Shown in pieces: positions 1 through 4,277 of a stretch of 9,751 nt of DNA. The DNA is from Comamonadaceae bacterium (GTDB lineage Bacteria; Pseudomonadota; Gammaproteobacteria; Burkholderiales; Burkholderiaceae_C), in contig CANHKH010000086.1 of assembly GCA_947460165.1 (NCBI GenBank), positions 1 through 9,751 of the forward strand, read 5' to 3'. The notes under the pieces were generated by a model, which did no database searches, was not told the origin of the DNA, and was given only the letters and a program-made list of their open reading frames with translations. The stretch's first letter is position 1. The number at the start of each line of letters is the position of its first letter. A program made the translations under genes and the position numbers.

Positions 1-240
1 CAAAACGCGCCCCCCCCCAACCCCCCAAAACCCGGTGCGTGGCGTTTGCTCTTTTGTGAGCTTGGGGGCGGGCTCCAGTGCTGCTTGTCGCTGCTGGTTT
101 TTGTATTCTGTGACTTTGCTTGGCGACTGATTTTGGTGTGAGGCTGTCTTCGTTTTATGAGCAAGCACTAAAATTTTTAGGGCACTCGCCACAACTTGCT
201 TTGACATATTGCCGCAATCTGCCGAGACACAAATCCAACT
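1..240. other. Upstream region without a recognisable gene
   Basis: No gene is recognised here. The left edge has a run of nine C (10-18), two A, then six C (21-26). From about 140 the DNA is more AT-rich than its surroundings. A perfect TTGACA hexamer lies at 201-206, but no good -10 element follows at 16-19 bp, so a fic promoter is possible and not shown. A short open frame from 114 into the fic gene has no ATG and no ribosome binding site. Confidence 0.5.
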
Positions 241-1275
241 ATGAATCGGCTGCAACAGTTTTATACAGAAGACCCGAAGTGGCACGAAAAAATCGGAGCC
301 ATCCACGCGCTGTTGGAGCGGGTCAAGATCAGCGAAGAGCGCTCTGGCGATGTGTTGCAGCTGCGCAAGTTCAACCGCATTTTGTCGGTGCACGCCTCCA
401 CCGCCATTGAAGGCAACCAGCTCACGCTGGGCCAGGTGTCCGACATCATCAATGGCAAACCAGTCTGGGGGCCGCCCAAGGACATCCAAGAGGTGCAAAA
501 CGCTTGGCATGCCTACAACGAAATACCCGCTTACTCACCTTGGTCGGTGGACGATTTGCTGCGGGCGCACGCGCACCTGACCCAGGCCCTCTTGGGTGAG
601 TCGGGCCAGTTTCGCTCGGGCGGTGTGGCGGTGGTGGGCAGCGATGGCCGCTTGTTGCACCGTGGCGCTCTCTCGACGCAAGTCCCTGGCCTTGTTGAGC
701 AGCTGCTGCAGTGGGGACAAAGCAGCGAAGCGCACCCGCTCATCACCAGTTCTGCGGTGCACTACCGGCTGGAATACATCCACCCGTTTCGCGATGGCAA
801 TGGCCGCATCGGGCGGCTGTGGCAAACGCTGATCTTGGCCCAGTGGAACCCCCTCTTTGCCTGGATGCCAATTGAGACGCTGGTGCACCACAACCAAGCG
901 CTGTATTACAAGGCCTTGCAAGATTCGCACACCGGGGTGGCGGTGGACTGCCGCCCGTTCATCGACTTCATGCTCGATGCAATCGCCAACTCGCTTCACA
1001 AATACATTGATGTGGCGACACGCACCGTGGACGAGGGCTTGCAGCTTGTCCCTGTAAATGTCCCTGTAAATGTCCCTGTAAATCATCTTTCTGCCCAAAT
1101 CCTGAACTTGCTTCACGCCCAGCCCAAGCTGACGGCTCAGAAAATGGCCTTGAGCTTGGGCGTGACGGACAAAACCATCAAACGCCACCTCAAAGCACTG
1201 CGCGAGCAAGGCCGCATCCAGCGCGTGGGTTCGGACAAGAGCGGCCATTGGCAAATCATCGAACAACCTGCATGA
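241..1275 (+). CDS. Fic domain protein (probable AMP-transferase) with C-terminal winged helix
   Basis: Fic enzymes usually transfer AMP from ATP to a hydroxyl side chain of a target protein. The catalytic motif HPFRDGNGRIGR is complete at residues 181-192, with the general base H181 and the phosphate-binding GNGR loop. An inhibitory motif of the (S/T)xxxE(G/N) type, STAIEG, lies at residues 53-58 before the Fic core. This marks a class II Fic protein that keeps itself inactive through a glutamate (E57). Residues 270-281 are three VPVN repeats. Residues 282-344 look like a winged helix-turn-helix, with LTAQKMALSLGVTDKTIKRH as the likely helix pair, so it may bind DNA or regulate itself. The total of 344 aa suits Fic-wHTH proteins. 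The ATG at 241 is the only start that keeps the N-terminal helix; it has no clear Shine-Dalgarno. The stop overlaps an ATG (ATGA at 1272-1275), so a second gene may once have been coupled. Family assignment is firm; target and cellular role are unknown. Confidence 0.93.
   Translation: MNRLQQFYTEDPKWHEKIGAIHALLERVKISEERSGDVLQLRKFNRILSVHASTAIEGNQLTLGQVSDIINGKPVWGPPKDIQEVQNAWHAYNEIPAYSPWSVDDLLRAHAHLTQALLGESGQFRSGGVAVVGSDGRLLHRGALSTQVPGLVEQLLQWGQSSEAHPLITSSAVHYRLEYIHPFRDGNGRIGRLWQTLILAQWNPLFAWMPIETLVHHNQALYYKALQDSHTGVAVDCRPFIDFMLDAIANSLHKYIDVATRTVDEGLQLVPVNVPVNVPVNHLSAQILNLLHAQPKLTAQKMALSLGVTDKTIKRHLKALREQGRIQRVGSDKSGHWQIIEQPA
1048..1083 (+). repeat. Three perfect 12-bp tandem repeats in the fic linker
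   Basis: The unit GTCCCTGTAAAT occurs three times with no mismatch and in frame, encoding VPVN x3 between the Fic domain and the winged helix. Because the unit is a multiple of three, gain or loss of copies would change linker length without a frameshift. Confidence 0.95.
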
Positions 1276-1318
1276 GCAAGCACAAGCCCATGGACTCGCC
1301 CATGAACAAACCCTTTCA

Positions 1319-1627
1319 TTGCCCAAATCCAGCATTGACGACATGCTGACCCCCAGGCCAGCAGCACGCCCGCGCATCTGCGCCTACGCGATTGACGATG
1401 CCGTGCACCAGGGGCAGCTCAAAGTGGGCCCAACCACGCGCAAGGTGCAGCAGCGCGTGGCCGAGCAACTCAAAACCGCTGCGATTGCCAATTTCACCAT
1501 CGCGCTGGACAAACCCGCTGAGCGGGACGATGGCTCCGTCTTCACTGACCACCATGTGCGCGCCGCATTGATCAACAAGGGGTTCGAAAACGTCCCGCTG
1601 GAAATCGGCCGCTGCCCGCACCCCTAA
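1319..1627 (+). pseudogene. Truncated N-terminus of a GIY-YIG-type restriction/helicase protein
   Basis: The frame encodes about 100 residues. Its start (SSIDDMLTPRPAARPRI, then CAYAIDD and LKVGPTTRKVQQRVAEQLKT) resembles, from memory, the N-terminal GIY-YIG (T5orf172-like) domain of large DEAD/DEAH helicase-nuclease proteins linked to restriction. The usual KxGxTTR signature reads KVGPTTR. Those proteins run for many hundreds of residues. Here homology stops near residue 95 (after EIGRC) and a TAA follows, with no helicase part in any frame up to 1784. No ATG opens the frame at the expected place. The listed start is a TTG, the first ATG in frame is 1343, and the frame stays open leftwards into the end of fic. 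I infer a remnant left by a deletion or recombination. A short stand-alone GIY-YIG-like protein is the alternative. The 157 bp after it (1628-1784) hold nothing recognisable. Confidence 0.6.
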
Positions 1628-1784
1628 GCCCGAAGAGCGGCACTGTGCCGGCGGCCAGTTTGGGAGTCCAACAACGCACCATCGAAACGCGAAGGTTGCG
1701 GCCCCCGCTCCTGTCCCCTTTCCAGCGATGCCAGAGCCTGCCGGGCTCACCCCAAGCTCGGCGCGCCACACCCCAATAAACAAC

Positions 1785-1919
1785 TCAGCGCAGCACCAAC
1801 ACCGGTGTGTGCGAATGCGTCAGCACCTTGGTGGTCTCGTTGCCCAGCAGCAGGCGCTTGAGCCCTTTGCGGCCGTAGGAGGCCATCATGATCAGGTCGC
1901 ATTTGTGCTTTTTGGCGGC
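1785..1919 (-). pseudogene. Orphan 3' end of a universal stress protein gene
   Basis: Read on the minus strand, this is the last 44 codons plus TGA of a UspA gene, from AAKKHKCDLIMMAS through GRKGLKRLLLGN to HTPVLVLR. It matches the end of the intact uspA at 3730-3864 at 127 of 135 positions by my hand count. Four of the eight differences change the protein (V to M, H to Y, S to N, N to K). The S-to-N change hits the G(S/T) nucleotide-binding signature. Similarity ends sharply at 1919/1920, where AT-rich DNA leading to hipB begins. It lacks the N-terminal 100 residues and the P-loop start, so it cannot make a functional UspA. Confidence 0.9.
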
Positions 1920-1940
1920 TGAGACGTGAAGCTTCCAATT

Positions 1941-1999
1941 TTTATTGATTTTTAAATCAAAAAATATCGTACTATTAAATTTATTGATGTAAATATCAA
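1941..1999 (+). promoter_or_regulatory. hipBA promoter with two matching operator-like dyads
   Basis: Two dyads share the form TTGAT-N6-ATCAA, at 1945-1960 (arms extend to TTGATTT/AAATCAA) and at 1984-1999, ending one base before the hipB ATG. Their centres are 39 bp apart. A possible promoter lies between them: TTGATT at 1945-1950 and TACTAT at 1970-1975, with a long 19-bp spacer. The first dyad would cover the -35 and the second the start region. HipB proteins are known to repress their own operons through paired operators. That these dyads are the HipB sites is my inference. The stretch is markedly AT-rich against its GC-rich surroundings, and no Shine-Dalgarno precedes hipB. Confidence 0.6.
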
Positions 2000-2332
2000 A
2001 TGCAAACCCTCCAAGAACTTGGTCAAGCCGTTGCCCTGCGCCGCAAGTTGCTCGGGCTGAGGCAGGGCGATGTAGCGGCCCAGGCGGGCGTGACGCCAGA
2101 ATCCCTCTCGCGCTTTGAGCGTGGCCGGGGGGCCGAATTCGGCTCACGCAAGCTGCTGGCCGTGCTGGCGGTGCTGGGTGCCGAGTTGGACATCTTGGCC
2201 CAGGGCCAGGCTGGTGATCTGGATCAATTGCGCCTGGAACGGGCGCAGCCAGCCGCAGGCCGGGGCGGTGGTGCAAAGGGCGCAAGGGGTGCAAGGGGCG
2301 CAAGGGGCGCATCCACCGAAGGTGCCCCCTGA
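2000..2332 (+). CDS. hipB: HipB-like antitoxin and autorepressor, XRE-type HTH
   Basis: This is a 110-residue protein with a Cro/C1-type helix-turn-helix at about residues 6-66. The core LRQGDVAAQAGVTPESLSRF spans residues 20-39, followed by ERGRGAEFGSRKLLAVLAVL. It should bind the operator dyads just upstream as a dimer and neutralise the HipA kinase. It is longer than the E. coli HipB (88 aa). The extra C-terminal part is Gly/Ala/Arg-rich, with (A-K/R-G) repeats at residues 92-103, and looks disordered and positively charged. The TGA overlaps the hipA ATG by one base (TGATG), indicating translational coupling. The ATG at 2000 follows the second operator directly. The assignment rests on the HTH and the adjoining hipA. 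Confidence 0.88.
   Translation: MQTLQELGQAVALRRKLLGLRQGDVAAQAGVTPESLSRFERGRGAEFGSRKLLAVLAVLGAELDILAQGQAGDLDQLRLERAQPAAGRGGGAKGARGARGARGASTEGAP
2273..2308 (+). repeat. Four 9-bp tandem repeats in the hipB tail
   Basis: Units of the form GCAAGGGGC (first copy GCAAAGGGC, second ending in T) repeat four times in frame, encoding AKG-ARG-ARG-ARG. The near-identity at DNA level suggests recent slippage. Copy changes would keep the frame and alter the basic tail of the antitoxin. Confidence 0.9.
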
Positions 2333-3672
2333 TGCAACTGTCCGTGTACGTGCTGGGCCGTGAAGTGGCCACCTTGGCGCAGTCTGGCGACTTCAAAAGC
2401 GTGCTCACCTACCACCCCCAGGTGGCGGCAGATGACTTTGTGTCGCTCACCATGCCGGTGCGCACAGAGAGCTATGTGTGGGACGACCAACTCCCCCCGG
2501 TGTTGCAAATGAACCTGCCCGAGGGCTACCTGCTGCAGGTGCTGCAAGAACAGTTCGGCCCCCACATCAGCGCCAGCCCCATGGCCTTGCTGTCCGTCAT
2601 TGGCCGCCACATGGTGGGCCGCTTGCAGGTGGCGGCACCAGGGGCCGATCTCAGCGTGCCGCCCAAGCCGCTTGAAGTGGCCGCGCTGCTCAAGGGTGAC
2701 AACTCTGAAGCGGCCTTTGCAGCCTTGGTGCGCGAGCACGCCAGCAGCGGCGTGTCGGGTGTGGTGCCCAAATTTTTGGACGCACAGAGCAAGAAGGGCG
2801 AAGAGGGCGCGCCACTGGCCATGCACAAAAAGGCCAGCCTGGTGACCCGCCGCCACATCATCAAAGGCTCCAGCGCTCAACTGCCTTTTGCGGCCCTGAA
2901 CGAGCACCTGTGCATGCAAGTGGCCCGCCGTGTGATGCCCACCGCCAAAACCGAGGTGTCCGATGACGGTCAGGCGCTGGTGGTGCACCGCTTTGACGTG
3001 GACGAACACGGTCAGCCCCATTGGGGCATGGAAGACTTTTGCAGCCTGCTCGGCCTGCGCCCCGCTGCCAAATACGACACCACCTGGGAGCGCATCGCCA
3101 AAGCCGTGCGCGACCATGTGCCCGGCGCGCAGCGGCTTCAAACCTACCGCCAGCTCACCACCACCTTGCTGCTCACCTACGCCCTGCGCAATGCCGATTG
3201 CCACGCAAAGAACCTGGCCTTGCTGTGCACCCGTCGGGCCGACGTGCAGCTCTCACCTGCTTACGATATGTTGACCACCAGTGTGTACGCAGGTTTTCAG
3301 CACAACCCGCCAGGCATCGAGTTCATGGGCAAGAAAACATGGGCACCCGGCAAAAACCTGCAGAAATTCATTGCCGCCACTTTCGGCATTCAGCCCAAAG
3401 AGCAGCAGCAGATGGTGCAAGCCGTCAGCGATGCGGTGGCCGACGTGGGCCCGCAGGTGCGCCAGGCCATGGCGCAACACCCCGGCTTTGTAGACATTGG
3501 CAAACGCATGCTCATGGCCTGGGCCGAAGGCGTAGAGGGCCTGCGCGATCAGCGCATGTATGCGGTGGGCGAATGGGCTGCGGGCCACGCCTTTGAAGGC
3601 TTTTCACAGCCGCCTAAACTGCCCACTGGCTCGAACAAAATAGGCCGCTCGCCTTTGCTGGGCAAGCGTTAA
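2332..3672 (+). CDS. hipA: HipA-family Ser/Thr kinase toxin
   Basis: HipA toxins are kinases that phosphorylate a translation factor or aminoacyl-tRNA synthetase (GltX in E. coli) and cause growth arrest or persistence. The 446 residues match full-length HipA (about 440 aa in E. coli). Residues 1-100 form the HipA N-terminal domain (MQLSVYVLGREVATL, with LPEGYLL near residue 65). The segment SGVSGVVPKF sits where the flexible autophosphorylation/P-loop segment lies, and RRHIIKGS supplies the ATP-side lysine. The catalytic loop NADCHAKN is at residues 287-294, with D289 as catalytic base, and the metal-binding SPAYD ends at D312. All key kinase residues I can identify are present, so it is probably active. 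It starts inside the hipB stop codon and should be co-transcribed with hipB under HipB control. The target in this organism cannot be read from sequence. Confidence 0.93.
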   Translation: MQLSVYVLGREVATLAQSGDFKSVLTYHPQVAADDFVSLTMPVRTESYVWDDQLPPVLQMNLPEGYLLQVLQEQFGPHISASPMALLSVIGRHMVGRLQVAAPGADLSVPPKPLEVAALLKGDNSEAAFAALVREHASSGVSGVVPKFLDAQSKKGEEGAPLAMHKKASLVTRRHIIKGSSAQLPFAALNEHLCMQVARRVMPTAKTEVSDDGQALVVHRFDVDEHGQPHWGMEDFCSLLGLRPAAKYDTTWERIAKAVRDHVPGAQRLQTYRQLTTTLLLTYALRNADCHAKNLALLCTRRADVQLSPAYDMLTTSVYAGFQHNPPGIEFMGKKTWAPGKNLQKFIAATFGIQPKEQQQMVQAVSDAVADVGPQVRQAMAQHPGFVDIGKRMLMAWAEGVEGLRDQRMYAVGEWAAGHAFEGFSQPPKLPTGSNKIGRSPLLGKR

Positions 3673-3703
3673 AGCATGGTCTTCAGAACGCATCGCGCCA
3701 GCG

Positions 3704-3729
3704 CAAGCCCCCTCAAACCATGAGGCTTG
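3704..3729. terminator. Hairpin between convergent hipA and uspA
   Basis: CAAGCC (3704-3709) pairs with GGCTTG (3724-3729). TCA (3713-3715) pairs with TGA (3721-3723) above a three-C bulge, leaving an AACCA loop. It lies between two converging genes and touches the uspA stop codon. There is no clear T tract on either side, so this is a possible bidirectional terminator or 3'-end stabiliser only. Confidence 0.35.
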
Positions 3730-3864
3730 TCAGCGCAGCACCAACACCGGTGTGTGCGAATGCGTCAGCACGTTGGTGGTCTCGCTGCCCAGCAACAGGC
3801 GTTTGAGGCCTTTGCGGCCGTGGGAGGCCATGACGATCAGGTCGCATTTGTGCTTTTTGGCGGC
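3730..3864. repeat. Right copy of the 135-bp direct repeat bracketing hipBA
   Basis: This is the partner of 1785-1919, in the same orientation at an offset of exactly 1945 bp, with no gaps and eight mismatches by hand count. It coincides with the 3' end of the intact uspA. In both copies the similarity begins at the TGA stop codon. Confidence 0.93.
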
Positions 3865-4173
3865 CGCGATGATGGCCTCGGCCACCAAGTCAGATCGCAC
3901 CGTCACCGCCTTGGCTTTCAGCCCGCGGGCTTGGGCCTGTGCCTTGAGCCCGGCCAACACCGCGTCGGCCTTGTCAGACCACTGTTTTTCGATTTTCTTG
4001 GTTTCTTCCATGCTCAAGCTCACCCCGCCCTCGAAAAAACTCATGGGGTAGCGCGGCACCACACTGAGTGCGACCACCTCGGCGCCCAAAGACTCTGCCA
4101 GCGTCATGCCCGCCTGAGCCGCTTTGTGCGAGAGCTTGCTGCCGTCTGTGGGGATGAGAATGCGTTGGTACAT
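3730..4173 (-). CDS. uspA: Universal stress protein, UspA family, single domain
   Basis: UspA proteins are small cytoplasmic, often ATP-binding proteins that help cells survive energy and oxygen stress. The 147 residues are normal for one Usp domain. It opens with MYQRILIPTDGS, where D10 is the conserved acidic residue of the nucleotide pocket. Residues 116-130 give ASHG, nine residues, then GS. This is the classic ATP-binding G-2x-G-9x-G(S/T) with Ala in the first Gly place, a common variant. The ATG at 4173 is preceded by AGGGG-like bases about ten nucleotides upstream. It is divergent from ccoI and shares its FNR box (4229-4242), so induction at low oxygen is likely. The gene symbol denotes the family; the genome probably has several usp paralogues. 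Confidence 0.92.
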   Translation of the reverse strand: MYQRILIPTDGSKLSHKAAQAGMTLAESLGAEVVALSVVPRYPMSFFEGGVSLSMEETKKIEKQWSDKADAVLAGLKAQAQARGLKAKAVTVRSDLVAEAIIAAAKKHKCDLIVMASHGRKGLKRLLLGSETTNVLTHSHTPVLVLR

Positions 4174-4200
4174 GATGAAGACCCCTGTTGTGGTGGCCTC

Positions 4201-4277
4201 AGCTTAAAAGAAGGAGCCCAGAGAAAGCTTGATCCATGTCAAGCCGCAGGCAGGCCACAGTGCTTAAGCTGGCCCCA
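4201..4277. promoter_or_regulatory. Symmetric divergent FNR/Anr promoter for uspA and ccoI
   Basis: The FNR/Anr box TTGATCCATGTCAA occupies 4229-4242 (centre 4235.5). A -10-like TAAGCT lies at 4265-4270 on the plus strand and again at 4201-4206 on the minus strand. Each is separated from the box by exactly 22 bp. This is class II geometry (activator centred at -41.5), with predicted starts near 4277 (plus) and 4194 (minus). The uspA leader would be about 21 nt. The ccoI transcript would begin at its own ATG. The box matches the known FNR/Anr consensus. The two-way use is inferred from the spacing. Confidence 0.8.

Noticed and set aside
10..26. C9 and C6 runs as a phase-variable tract
   Set aside because: No gene start or promoter is visible next to it and it sits at the window edge, so no function can be supported.
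114..243. Open frame reading SSFYEQALKFLGHSPQLALT, faintly like a DUF4145-type helical segment
   Set aside because: No ATG and no ribosome binding site, the resemblance is too short to trust, and the frame then runs through fic out of phase.
157..1283. ATGAGCAAGCAC found at 157-168 and 1272-1283, as possible ends of an element around fic
   Set aside because: Twelve bases without further similarity on either side; not enough to claim an attachment site.
535..1377. Long minus-strand open frame opposite fic
   Set aside because: Antisense shadow of a GC-rich gene; no recognisable motif and low-complexity His/Arg/Gln content.
1734..1748. Small hairpin GAGCC/GGCTC near the uspA fragment
   Set aside because: Only five base pairs and no T tract; common by chance at this GC content.
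1945..1960. Possible FNR box upstream of hipB
   Set aside because: The half-sites fit but the spacing is 6 instead of 4, so it does not meet the FNR consensus; kept as an operator candidate.
2224..3204. Long minus-strand open frame opposite hipB and hipA
   Set aside because: Overlaps two well-supported genes and shows no family signature.
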